Both the position numbers and the translations under genes were made by a program. The notes beneath the pieces are model-generated. The model had not been told where the DNA came from. It saw nothing but the letters and a program-made list of their open reading frames with translations, and made no database searches. From Kineococcus sp. TRM81007 (GTDB lineage: Bacteria > Actinomycetota > Actinomycetes > Actinomycetales > Kineococcaceae), in assembly GCF_022669155.1 (NCBI RefSeq), contig NZ_JALBVB010000055.1, positions 172,133 to 213,452 on the forward strand: a DNA stretch of 41,320 nt, given 5' to 3'. Shown here piece by piece: positions 30,810-38,612 of this stretch (positions within the stretch are counted from its first letter, which is position 1; each line of letters begins with the position of its first letter).

Positions 30810-32312
30810 TCAGCAGCCGGCCCGCCACACCGGCTCCGGCAGCGGCGGGTTCCCGCCGGGTTCGGGCAACCAGACGGGTCCTTCGCAGGGCATCCGCACG
30901 GCGGCGGCGGCACCGTGCTGCACCACGGGCAGGCCGGCGGCGCGCGCTTCGGCGAGGAAGGCGGTCTTGGCGCCGCTGGAGGCGCTGGCCCCGTCGATGC
31001 GGGTGTCCACCACCACCCACTCGGCCCGGACGGGTTCGAGGTTGGACAGGACCCGCACGGTGTGGCGGGCGACGAGGTAGGGCCCGGCGCCGTTGTCGGC
31101 GGCGACGAGGGACCCGGCGGGCAGGTCGGCGGAGAGGGCCGCGAGGTCCTGCGCGGCGGCGGAGGGCCGCCAGGTGCCGGGGTCGAGGGGGTCGGCGACG
31201 TAGTTCGCGTCCCGGTACGTGAGGGCGCTGGTGGTGAGGGCGACCACGGCGACGGCGGCGAGCGGGAGCGCCGGGACCCGCCCGGTGGTGGGGCGGGTGG
31301 TGCGGCGCAGCACGTCCACGAGGGCGATCGCCACGACGGGCATGAGGACCGCGTCGTAGTGGTACCCGGTGGACCAGTAGCTCTCGTGGTCGGAGGCCAG
31401 CCGCCAGGCGAGCGTGGGGGCGGCGACGAGGGCCAGCGGTGAGCGCACCCACACGAACCCGCCGGCGGCGAGGACGGTGAGCACCAGCAGGGCACGGGGG
31501 GCACCGTCGGCCGCCCACGTGAACGGGTCGACGGCGGCGGTCTCGGCGGCGAAGCGCAGCGAGAACAGCGGCACCTCGCCGTCGGGGTTGCCGTACCGGA
31601 TGACCGCGAACGCGAGCACGGTCCCGGCGAGGGCCAGCAGCACCGTCAGCACGGCCCGCCGGCGCACCCGCCGGCGGTGAGGACCGCGGGCGAGGAGGAA
31701 CGCGACGGCGGCGACGGCGGCGACCGTGGGCCCCTGGTCCTCCTTGACGAGCAGCAGCGGCAGCGACCACCCCATCGCGGCGGTGAGCCGGCGGTCGGCG
31801 AGCGCCGAGCACGACAGCGCGAGCAGCGGCACCGCGAAGCAGACCTCGTGGACGTCGAGGCGGGTGAGGCTGACGAGGCCGTAGGAGGTGGTGGACAGGA
31901 GGGTGACGACGGCGGCGGCGCGGCTGTCGAGGTGGCGGCGGGCGGTGGCGTGCACGACGGCGACGGCCACCGCCACGGCGGCGGCCTGCGTGACGATGAG
32001 GGAGCGCGGGTCGGGCCACACCCACCAGGCGGCGCCGAAGAGGACGGTGACGGGGCTGAAGTGCTCCCCCAGCAGCATCAGGCCGCGGATGTCGCTGTAC
32101 GGGAGGTTCCCGGCGGCCCAGGACCGGGCGGCCTGCGCGAACACCCCGAGGTCGTAGGCGCCGGAGCGGCCGGCGTTCCAGCGGGCCAGCCCCAGCCAGG
32201 TGTGCAGGGCGAACGCGAGGACACCGGCGAGGACGGGCCCGGGGAGGGGGGTGCGGCGCCGGGCGCGGGCCGGGGGTGCGGGCGGCGTGACGGACGGCGC
32301 GGTGCTGCTCAT
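30810..32312 (-). CDS. DUF2079 multi-pass membrane protein
   Basis: 500 aa from ATG 32312 without a strong ribosome-binding site. It shows DUF2079 landmarks: GRSGAYDLGVFAQAARSWAA, RGLMLLGEHFSPVTVLFGA, LDVHEVCFAVPLLAL and the SYWSTGYHYDAVLMP segment near the middle. About ten membrane helices and a C-terminal extracytoplasmic domain follow. The family resembles GT-C glycosyltransferases and mannosyltransferases, but no reaction is established. It is divergent from a GT39-like gene, separated by 72 bp, suggesting joint work on envelope glycosylation. Confidence 0.85.
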   Translation of the reverse strand: MSSTAPSVTPPAPPARARRRTPLPGPVLAGVLAFALHTWLGLARWNAGRSGAYDLGVFAQAARSWAAGNLPYSDIRGLMLLGEHFSPVTVLFGAAWWVWPDPRSLIVTQAAAVAVAVAVVHATARRHLDSRAAAVVTLLSTTSYGLVSLTRLDVHEVCFAVPLLALSCSALADRRLTAAMGWSLPLLLVKEDQGPTVAAVAAVAFLLARGPHRRRVRRRAVLTVLLALAGTVLAFAVIRYGNPDGEVPLFSLRFAAETAAVDPFTWAADGAPRALLVLTVLAAGGFVWVRSPLALVAAPTLAWRLASDHESYWSTGYHYDAVLMPVVAIALVDVLRRTTRPTTGRVPALPLAAVAVVALTTSALTYRDANYVADPLDPGTWRPSAAAQDLAALSADLPAGSLVAADNGAGPYLVARHTVRVLSNLEPVRAEWVVVDTRIDGASASSGAKTAFLAEARAAGLPVVQHGAAAAVRMPCEGPVWLPEPGGNPPLPEPVWRAGC

Positions 32313-32384
32313 CGTGGCCGTCAACCTACCGGCGGTGAGTCGCTCGGGGTGGTGGCCGCGGGGGCGGTCTAGCGTGTCGGAACT

Positions 32385-33797
32385 GTGCCGACCGCTCCTG
32401 TCGCCCCTCGTTCCCGCGCCGGCCGGGGGGTGGCGCTGCTCGCCGTGGCGGCGGTGGCGCTGTTCGCGTTCTGCTGGCGGCTGGGGGTGGAGACGTCCAG
32501 CGGCGACGAGCTGGTGTACCGGGACACGGCGGCCGCCTACCTGCGCGGGGACTTCACCCGGAACCTGGAGCACCCGCCGCTGGCGAAGCTGCTGATCGCC
32601 GCCGGTCACGCCGCCGGGGGCGGTTCCCTGGTGGCGGACCGGGCGGTGCCGGCGTTGTGCGGGGTGCTGACGGCGGTGGTGCTGTTCGCGGTGGCGCGCC
32701 GGTGCGCGGGGTTCCGGGCGGGGGTGCTGGCGGCGCTGCTGTGGTCGGCGCTGCCGCTGGCGCCGGGTGTGGTGCCCGCCCACCTGGACCGGCGGGCGAC
32801 GCTGGAGGCGCCGCTGCTGCTGTTCTCAGCGTGCGCGGTGCTGGCGGCGCAACGGGTGGCGCAGCGCCCGTCGCCGGCGCGGTGGGCGCTGCTGGGCGCG
32901 GCGGTGGGGGCGGCGACGGCGTCGAAGCTGACGGGCGCGGTGACGGCGGTGGTGGTGCTGGCGCTGCTGTGGGAGGAGCGGCGGCGGTGGCGGCCCGCGC
33001 TGGTGAGGGCCGTGCTGGCGGGTGCGGTGTCGGTGGTGGTGTTCCTGGCGGCGTACCTGCCGTTCGGCGCGGACGCCCCGGCGGCGGTGCGCACGGTGGT
33101 GCTGTGGCAGCTGGACCACGCGGACCGGGGCGCGGTGCAGTCGGTGGCGGGCGAGCAGTACCGGTTCCCGCCGTGGTGGTCGCCGTGGTGGTTCCAGGCG
33201 CAGTACCTGACGTGGCTGGGGCTGGTGGCCCTGTGGGGCACGGCCGCGGTGGGTGCGGTGCTGACGTGGTGGCGGGCCGCGGTGCGGCCGGTGGTGCTGC
33301 TGCTGGTGGCGTTCACGGCGGCGGTGGCGATGAGCCCGTTGAAGCTGCCGCAGTACCACGACGTGCTGGTGCCGCCGCTGTGCGCGCTGGCCGCGGTGGG
33401 CTTCACGCGGCTGCTGCGGCGCCGCGGGGTCGCAGGCGCGGTGGTGGGGTCGGTGGCCGCCGCGCCGCTGCTGGTGGTGGCGGCCGGGCACCTCGCGGAC
33501 GTGGCGGCGACGCGACCGGCGGACTACCGGCTCGCCGCGGACCTGCTGCGCGAGCGGGGCCTGGCGGGGCCGGGGGGCGCGGTGGTGGTGTGGGGGGACG
33601 CCGAGGCGCTGCGCCGCCTGCTGCCGGGAGTGGAGATCGCGACGGGCACGGACGTGGACTGCTCCGCGGCGGCGCTCGTGGTGGACCCGACGGTGGCGGA
33701 CCGGATGACGGGGGCGGACGTTGCCGCGTGGGTCGCGGGGTGCGGGGTGGAGACGGCGCTGCGGGCGGACCGCCTGGCGGTGCACCTGCTGCCCTGA
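32385..33797 (+). CDS. GT39/ArnT-like membrane glycosyltransferase
   Basis: 470 aa from GTG 32385. TAGCGT (32370-32375) lies 9 nt upstream and no ribosome-binding site is evident, so it may be leaderless. About eleven helices. The first loop, ETSSGDELVYRDTAAAYLRG then NLEHPPLAKLLIAAG, is characteristic of dolichyl-phosphate-mannose or polyprenyl-phosphate sugar transferases (GT39/PMT_2), with the acidic catalytic loop residue in SGDE. A Trp-rich loop (FPPWWSPWWFQAQY) and a soluble C-terminal segment follow. It would move a sugar from a polyprenyl carrier to a protein or glycan outside the membrane. The acceptor is unknown; CWB2 and LGFP surface proteins nearby are candidates. Confidence 0.85.
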   Translation: MPTAPVAPRSRAGRGVALLAVAAVALFAFCWRLGVETSSGDELVYRDTAAAYLRGDFTRNLEHPPLAKLLIAAGHAAGGGSLVADRAVPALCGVLTAVVLFAVARRCAGFRAGVLAALLWSALPLAPGVVPAHLDRRATLEAPLLLFSACAVLAAQRVAQRPSPARWALLGAAVGAATASKLTGAVTAVVVLALLWEERRRWRPALVRAVLAGAVSVVVFLAAYLPFGADAPAAVRTVVLWQLDHADRGAVQSVAGEQYRFPPWWSPWWFQAQYLTWLGLVALWGTAAVGAVLTWWRAAVRPVVLLLVAFTAAVAMSPLKLPQYHDVLVPPLCALAAVGFTRLLRRRGVAGAVVGSVAAAPLLVVAAGHLADVAATRPADYRLAADLLRERGLAGPGGAVVVWGDAEALRRLLPGVEIATGTDVDCSAAALVVDPTVADRMTGADVAAWVAGCGVETALRADRLAVHLLP

Positions 33798-33830
33798 CCC
33801 GCCGGCCCACCCCTCGGGCGGACCGGCGGG
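33798..33830. terminator. Bidirectional hairpin between GT39-like and CWB2 genes
   Basis: CCCGCCGG (33798-33805) and CCGGCGGG (33823-33830) form a perfect 8-bp stem around a 17-nt loop in the 40-bp gap between convergent stops. Confidence 0.6.
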
Positions 33831-33837
33831 CCGTGGG

Positions 33838-35487
33838 TCAGCTCCCGAAACGCGGCAGGCCGGGGCAGTGCCACCCGGCGTAGGCGTCGGGCACGTCCCC
33901 GGGGGTGAGGAGTTCGGCGGAGGTGGCGCCGCTGGCCGTCCAGGCGCCGTCCCGGGCGATGTGGTTCTCCGCGGTGCCGAGGAGCCGGTCACCGCCGGTG
34001 TCGGCCCAGTCGGTGGAGCGGATCGTGATGTTGCCGGGTTCCTCGCAGGTGATGCCCTGGTTCAGGGCGTAGGAGGCGTCGACGAACCACTCCTCGCTGC
34101 CGTCCGGGCCGACCGTCGCCTGCAGGGCGCCGTCGCGCCAGGTGAGCACCGCGTTCTGCTCGGCGTGGGCGCCGACGCCGGTGAGGACGACGAGCTCGGC
34201 TCCGGGGCGGTCGTCGAGGGCGGTGGCACCGACCCAGTTCGCGGTGGGCGGGTGGTCGCCGTCGGGGACGTCGAGGGTGGTGACGTCCCCGCGGACCCGC
34301 ACCCGCACCTGGCGGGTGGCGGCGTCCTGCGCGCCGGCGAGGGCGACGTCGTCGGTGGTGCCGTCCCCGTCGACGTCGGTGGAGGTGACGCGGGTGCAGG
34401 CGGTGGTGGCGTCCCAGCACACCAGGTCGGCGGCGGCCGCCCCGACGAACGTGGTGCGGTCGCTGCCTTCGGCGAGCCAGGCGCGCACGAGGTCGGTGCC
34501 GGCGCCGCCGGAACCGGTGAGCAGGGTGGCGCGGCCGAGGGGTGCGGCGGCGAGCGCGTCGACGAGGTGGTTCGCCTCGCCGCTGGTGACGAGCACGTCG
34601 GTGCGGCTGACGCCGCGGTCCACCGCGTCGGCGGCGACCGCGTGGGCGGTGGTCCACCGGTCGTCCCCGCGCACGCGGGTGGCGGCGGGGAACTGGGCGG
34701 CGACGGCGTCACCGACGGCGGCGGCCCCGCCGACGACGGTGGTGCTGGTGATCCCGGCGGCGCGCAACTGGTCGGCGGTGGCTTGCGCGTCACCGGTGAC
34801 GGGGGCGAGGACGAGGGGTTCGGCGAGGCGGGCGGCGGGGCCGCCGGCGGCGAGGGCGTCGACGAGGTGGGCGTCGTCCCCGGAGGCCACCCAGGCGTGG
34901 GTGGCGCCGGGTTGCAGGGCAGCGACGGCGCGGGAGGTGGCGTAGCGGTCCGCGCCCTGGACGCGCCCGACGTCCGTGACGCCTGCGGCGGCGAGCTGCG
35001 CCAGGACGACGGGGGCGACGGCGGCGTTCCCGCCGACGACGAGGACGGTGCTGATGCCCTGGGTCCGCAGGTGCCCGGCGACGGCCGCGGGAAGCGTGTC
35101 GCGGGCCGTGAGTAGGACGGGGGCGGCGAGGCGCCGGGCGAGGGGCGCGGCGGTGAGGGCGTCGACGAGGTGCGCGTCCTCCCCGTTGACGAGGACGGCG
35201 ACGTCGGCGTCGGGGAAACCGGTGCGGGCGGCCTCGACGGCGGTGGCCCACCGGTCGGCGCCGCGCAGTTCTAGGGTGCCGTTGCCGGCGTCAGCGCCGG
35301 GGTAGGTGCGCCCGCACCCGGGGTGCTCGACGGGCAGACCGGGCGGGCAGGTGGCGGTGAGGGTCTCGGCCGGTGCGGCGGCCGACTGCGTGGGGTTCAC
35401 GCCGAGGACGGCGGCGGTCACGGCCGTGGTGGCGGCGAGGCCGCCGAGCAGGAGGGCGGTGGCGCGGGGAGCGGTGCGGTGGGGCAC
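33838..35487 (-). CDS. Secreted CWB2 protein with C-terminal calcium-loop/FG-GAP-like region
   Basis: 549 aa from GTG 35487; an upstream extension reads as non-secretory Arg/Pro-rich sequence and is rejected. The signal peptide is PHRTAPRATALLLGGLAATT. Three CWB2 repeats follow: GADRWATAVEAA, GADRYATSRAVA and GDDRWTTAHAVA, with NGEDAHLVDAL and VLVVGGNAAV strands. The remaining ~220 residues contain DVDGDGTTDDVAL, an EF-hand-like calcium loop as in FG-GAP/VCBS repeats, and ELVVLTGVGA. Cys pairs occur near both ends. It is probably a wall-bound surface protein whose C-terminal domain binds a ligand. Its 5' region (35488-35666) has a GCACC-GA-GGTGC palindrome (35595-35606) but no clear promoter. 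Confidence 0.85.
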   Translation of the reverse strand: MPHRTAPRATALLLGGLAATTAVTAAVLGVNPTQSAAAPAETLTATCPPGLPVEHPGCGRTYPGADAGNGTLELRGADRWATAVEAARTGFPDADVAVLVNGEDAHLVDALTAAPLARRLAAPVLLTARDTLPAAVAGHLRTQGISTVLVVGGNAAVAPVVLAQLAAAGVTDVGRVQGADRYATSRAVAALQPGATHAWVASGDDAHLVDALAAGGPAARLAEPLVLAPVTGDAQATADQLRAAGITSTTVVGGAAAVGDAVAAQFPAATRVRGDDRWTTAHAVAADAVDRGVSRTDVLVTSGEANHLVDALAAAPLGRATLLTGSGGAGTDLVRAWLAEGSDRTTFVGAAAADLVCWDATTACTRVTSTDVDGDGTTDDVALAGAQDAATRQVRVRVRGDVTTLDVPDGDHPPTANWVGATALDDRPGAELVVLTGVGAHAEQNAVLTWRDGALQATVGPDGSEEWFVDASYALNQGITCEEPGNITIRSTDWADTGGDRLLGTAENHIARDGAWTASGATSAELLTPGDVPDAYAGWHCPGLPRFGS

Positions 35488-35666
35488 GGTGGTCCGTCCG
35501 ACGCGGGGACAGGGGCAGCCGCACCCCGTCGGGACGCGGCGGCACCACAGTGGCACGGGCCGGGTCGGTTCTCCGGTCGTTCTGCGGAGTTCGAGCACCG
35601 AGGTGCGGGGCGTCGGTCCCGGCGGGCACCCGCGAGGTGTTCACCGGCCAGTCGGTGCGGAACGTG

Positions 35667-35704
35667 CGAGAGCCCCGACTCCCTCGCGGGAATCGGGGCT
35701 CTCG
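35667..35704 (-). terminator. Strong terminator of the S-layer-like gene
   Basis: CGAGAGCCCCGA (35667-35678) and TCGGGGCTCTCG (35693-35704) pair perfectly over 12 bp. The loop itself contains TCCC/GGGA, which extends the structure. It lies 37 bp past the stop at 35742. Confidence 0.85.
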
Positions 35705-35741
35705 TCCGTCAGTCAGTCAGCGGACTGGCCGGAACCGCGGA

Positions 35742-38204
35742 TCAGTAGGAGAAGGTCACCGGGGTCGTGATGACGGCGCTGTCGTTGCCCGCGACGTCGG
35801 TGAACGCAGCGGCGTCGGCCGTCACGTTGTACGTGATGTTCGTCGGGGCGTCGTCCAGCGGCTGGGCCAGCGTGAGGGTCCAGACGGTTCCGCTCTCGTT
35901 CCGCTTCGTCGCACCGGAGACGGCGATCTCCAGCCCGGCCTGCGTGGAAGGCGAGACGGTGAACGCGGCGGCGTCCACCGAGGCGACGGCCTCGTTGAAG
36001 GTGACGATGAGCTCGGAGGTGCTGCCGACACCGTTGTCGATGTCGTTCACCGTGACGGTGCTCAGGGTCGCCGCCGTGGTGTCGCCGGTGGCGGTGGCGG
36101 TGGCCGCCGTGCTGGTCGCGGAAGCCTCCCCGTCGACCGTCACGACGACGGTGTAGGAGTAGGTGCCCGCCTCCACCGCGTCGGTGTAGTCCAGCACGGC
36201 GTCCGTGAGGGCGTCCTCGTCGTCGTCCGCGTTCAGCGTGGCGACCGAGGCGTACGTCCCGACCACGTCGTCCGCAGTGCCGAGGGTGGTGTCGGCGCCC
36301 GCGGTGACGGTGGCCCGCGACACGACGACGGTGTCGTCGCTGTCGAGGTCGGCCAGCGCCGGGGTGACCGGCGTGATGTCGAGCGTGACCTGACCGGCGC
36401 CACCGGTCGCGTTGACCGTCGGCTGCCCCGGCGTGTCGTCGACGAGCACGAAGTCGGACGGGAGGTCGGCGTTGGGCTGGTAGCTGGTCCCGGTGCCCAG
36501 GCTGTCGCCCTCGGAGAGCTCCGCCAGGAACGTCGCCTGAGTGACCGCAGTGCCGGCGCTGGCGTCGGCACCGATGTAGTAGCGGTCGTTGGCGTCCAGG
36601 TTGTAGAGGTCGCCAGCGGCGATGACGTAGCCGGCCTCCTTGTCGACGTCGGAGATCGCACCGCCGGTGGCCCCCGCGTCCGCCTCGTCGGGCAGCGTCT
36701 GCACGGCACCGCCGACGCCGAACGCCTCGCTGGGCGCACCGTTGTCGTCGATCTCCAGGCGGGTGTTCGCGCCACCGTCCACGTAGACGACGGGGACGAA
36801 CGACTCGATGGCGGCCGCGTCGGTGGTGACCGTGAACGACACGCCACCCTCAGCGGTCGGAGCGATCCCGCCGACGCTCTGGGCGCCGGTCACGCTGACA
36901 CCGTTGACGACGGTGAGGTCGGCCGCGACGGTCCCGGCGAGGGCCAGACCCGTCGCCGCGTCCTCCTCGAAGGAGACCACGCCGTTGGCGTCCACCGTGA
37001 CGTTGTCGGTGTCCACCAGGGTCACGCGGTACTGGGTGTCGGCGTCGAGCCCGGCGACGCTGTACTGGCGCACCTCGCCGAAGCTGAGCGCGACCGCAGT
37101 GTCCGGGGTGACGGCGAGCGTCTGGTTAGTGGCGGGAGCCTCGACGTCACCCACGCCGGCCTCCGTGACGGCCTGGACGACCTCGTTGCTGACGGCCGCG
37201 GTGCCACCGAAGACGACGCCCGTGGCGAGGGTCCCGGAGTTCTCGGTGAGGTACGTCTCAGCGGGGGCGCCGAGCACGCCGTTGCCCTCGGTGAGCAGCA
37301 GCGGGAACTGCTGGGTGCCCAGCCACTGGGAGCTGGTGAGCGCGTCGGCCGCGTTGGTCGGGTCGGTGGTGTCGCCGCGAGCCACGCCCACCCCGGTGTT
37401 CAGGAAGCCCCACTCGGACACGGCGAGGCGCGCCAGCTCGGCGGCGGTCTCCTGGCCAGTCGCACCGTCGATGCGCTCGTTGACGGTGAACTCGGCGTCG
37501 CGGAGGGCGGTCTCCACGGAGGCCGGCACGGCGGCGGTGCCACCGAGGACGGTCAGGGTGGTGATGCCCGCGGCCTGGACGGCCTCGATCCACGCGTCGT
37601 CCACGGCGCCGGCGACCGGCAGGATCGGGATGTCGTTCGCGTAGGCGATCGGGCCGGCGGCCAGGGCGTCGGCCGGGTTGCCGTAGGCGCGGACGACGAA
37701 GGCCTGCGTGGGGCCCTCCTGCGCGGCGGCGAGCTCGGTGAGCACGTCCAGGGCGGTGGCGACGCGGTCGGCGCCTTCCACGCGCTCCACCGCGTAGGCG
37801 GCGTCGAGGGCCGTGTACTGCTCGGCGCTGACGGCGGCGGTGCCACCGACGACGACGACGTTGTCCACGCCCAGGACGTCGAGGGCGTCCTCGGTGTCCG
37901 CGTTCAGGGAGCCCTGGTCGGTGAGGAGCACGGCGGCGTCCAGCGAGCCGGCGAGCGCCGCGGCCGACAGGGCGTCAGCGGGGCTGTAGGCGTTGACGAG
38001 GACGGCGGTGCTCACGCCCTCGGGGAACGTCTCCTGAGCGATGTTGGCGGCCGTCTCGAAACGGTTGTCACCGAAGACGCGCGCCGGGTCGAAGCCCTCG
38101 GCGGCGACGGCGGAAGAAGAGAACCCGACGGTGGTCAGACCCACGAGAGCCGCGACGCCGGCCCCGATACCACGCCGGCGCAACCGGGAGGTTGCTGCGG
38201 TCAC
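35742..38204 (-). CDS. S-layer-like surface protein: three CWB2 repeats plus adhesin-type domains
   Basis: 820 aa from GTG 38204, with GGAGG 6 nt upstream; TTG 38216 overlaps that site and is rejected. The signal peptide runs to about AVA-AE. Three CWB2 repeats (VFGDNRFETAANI, VEGADRVATALDV, IDGATGQETAAEL) cover about 30-330. The rest is Thr/Val/Asp-rich with Ig-like or Big-type strands (SFTVTTDAAAIESF, YSYTVVVTVDGEA, ELIVTFNEAVASVDAAAF) and ends in TPVTFSY. It is acidic and almost Cys-free, the composition expected of an S-layer subunit. Less extreme wobble GC, a structured leader and a strong terminator suggest an abundant stable transcript. The S-layer role is inferred from domain plan, not proven. 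Confidence 0.85.
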   Translation of the reverse strand: MTAATSRLRRRGIGAGVAALVGLTTVGFSSSAVAAEGFDPARVFGDNRFETAANIAQETFPEGVSTAVLVNAYSPADALSAAALAGSLDAAVLLTDQGSLNADTEDALDVLGVDNVVVVGGTAAVSAEQYTALDAAYAVERVEGADRVATALDVLTELAAAQEGPTQAFVVRAYGNPADALAAGPIAYANDIPILPVAGAVDDAWIEAVQAAGITTLTVLGGTAAVPASVETALRDAEFTVNERIDGATGQETAAELARLAVSEWGFLNTGVGVARGDTTDPTNAADALTSSQWLGTQQFPLLLTEGNGVLGAPAETYLTENSGTLATGVVFGGTAAVSNEVVQAVTEAGVGDVEAPATNQTLAVTPDTAVALSFGEVRQYSVAGLDADTQYRVTLVDTDNVTVDANGVVSFEEDAATGLALAGTVAADLTVVNGVSVTGAQSVGGIAPTAEGGVSFTVTTDAAAIESFVPVVYVDGGANTRLEIDDNGAPSEAFGVGGAVQTLPDEADAGATGGAISDVDKEAGYVIAAGDLYNLDANDRYYIGADASAGTAVTQATFLAELSEGDSLGTGTSYQPNADLPSDFVLVDDTPGQPTVNATGGAGQVTLDITPVTPALADLDSDDTVVVSRATVTAGADTTLGTADDVVGTYASVATLNADDDEDALTDAVLDYTDAVEAGTYSYTVVVTVDGEASATSTAATATATGDTTAATLSTVTVNDIDNGVGSTSELIVTFNEAVASVDAAAFTVSPSTQAGLEIAVSGATKRNESGTVWTLTLAQPLDDAPTNITYNVTADAAAFTDVAGNDSAVITTPVTFSY

Positions 38205-38576
38205 GATTGCCTCCAAGGCAGTTGTGAAGTGATGTTCCCCCCCACGGGGGCCGGCTCAGTGCGAGCCTGCTGCCGCCAGCTCCTCCACTACTCAGCGGAG
38301 TGCCCTGGTGACGCTGTCGAACGTACACGAGAGTCACGATGGCAACACGGTGAGTTATGGGGCTTGTGGGACTCGACCCCGCTGTAACGCATCCGACACA
38401 CGGCGTGACCTGCGCTTTTGCCTTGAACGAGGCTAGATAACAGTTTGGTAACGGGACGCCTCACCCGTCCCGCTGACCCCTCCAGACCCGTACGGCCTAG
38501 TCACACCGGACCGGGTCACCACCCACGCAGGGACCCCCACGCCCGTGACTCCTGTGGGTGATCCCCCACCGGCCCC
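38205..38576 (-). other. Long intergenic region with structured leader of the S-layer-like gene
   Basis: This is the longest non-coding stretch in the window and is less GC-rich than its surroundings. Read towards the S-layer-like gene it has three adjacent hairpins: ACTC-AGCG-GAGT (38290-38301), GGCTC-AGTGC-GAGCC (38253-38267) and CCCCC-CAC-GGGGG (38238-38250). A weak promoter candidate on the minus strand is GTGTTG, 17 nt, TACGTT (38320-38348). No small ORF with a ribosome-binding site and no tRNA were found. Confidence 0.45.
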
Positions 38577-38604
38577 GTCAAGGCCGCGCACCGCGGCGCC
38601 GATG
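38577..38604 (+). promoter_or_regulatory. FliA/WhiG (sigma28)-type promoter, site 5
   Basis: GTCAAG, 15 nt, GCCGATG on the plus strand, differing from the other sites only in the first base of the -35. The -10 ends 8 nt before GTG 38613, predicting a leaderless GGDEF-EAL mRNA, the same distance as at the protease gene. Confidence 0.55.
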
Positions 38605-38612
38605 CACACCCC

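Noticed and set aside
38355-38385. Minus-strand GGGGTCGAGTCCCACAAGCCCC resembling a tRNA T-arm and acceptor end (possible att site)
   Set aside because: No matching 5' acceptor strand, D-arm or anticodon arm is found upstream and the T-stem is only 3 bp; no integrase gene nearby.
38400-38450. Plus-strand CTTGAAC...TAGATAACAG as a housekeeping promoter for the GGDEF-EAL gene
   Set aside because: No -35/-10 combination has acceptable spacing, and the sigma28-type site at 38577-38604 fits the start codon much better.
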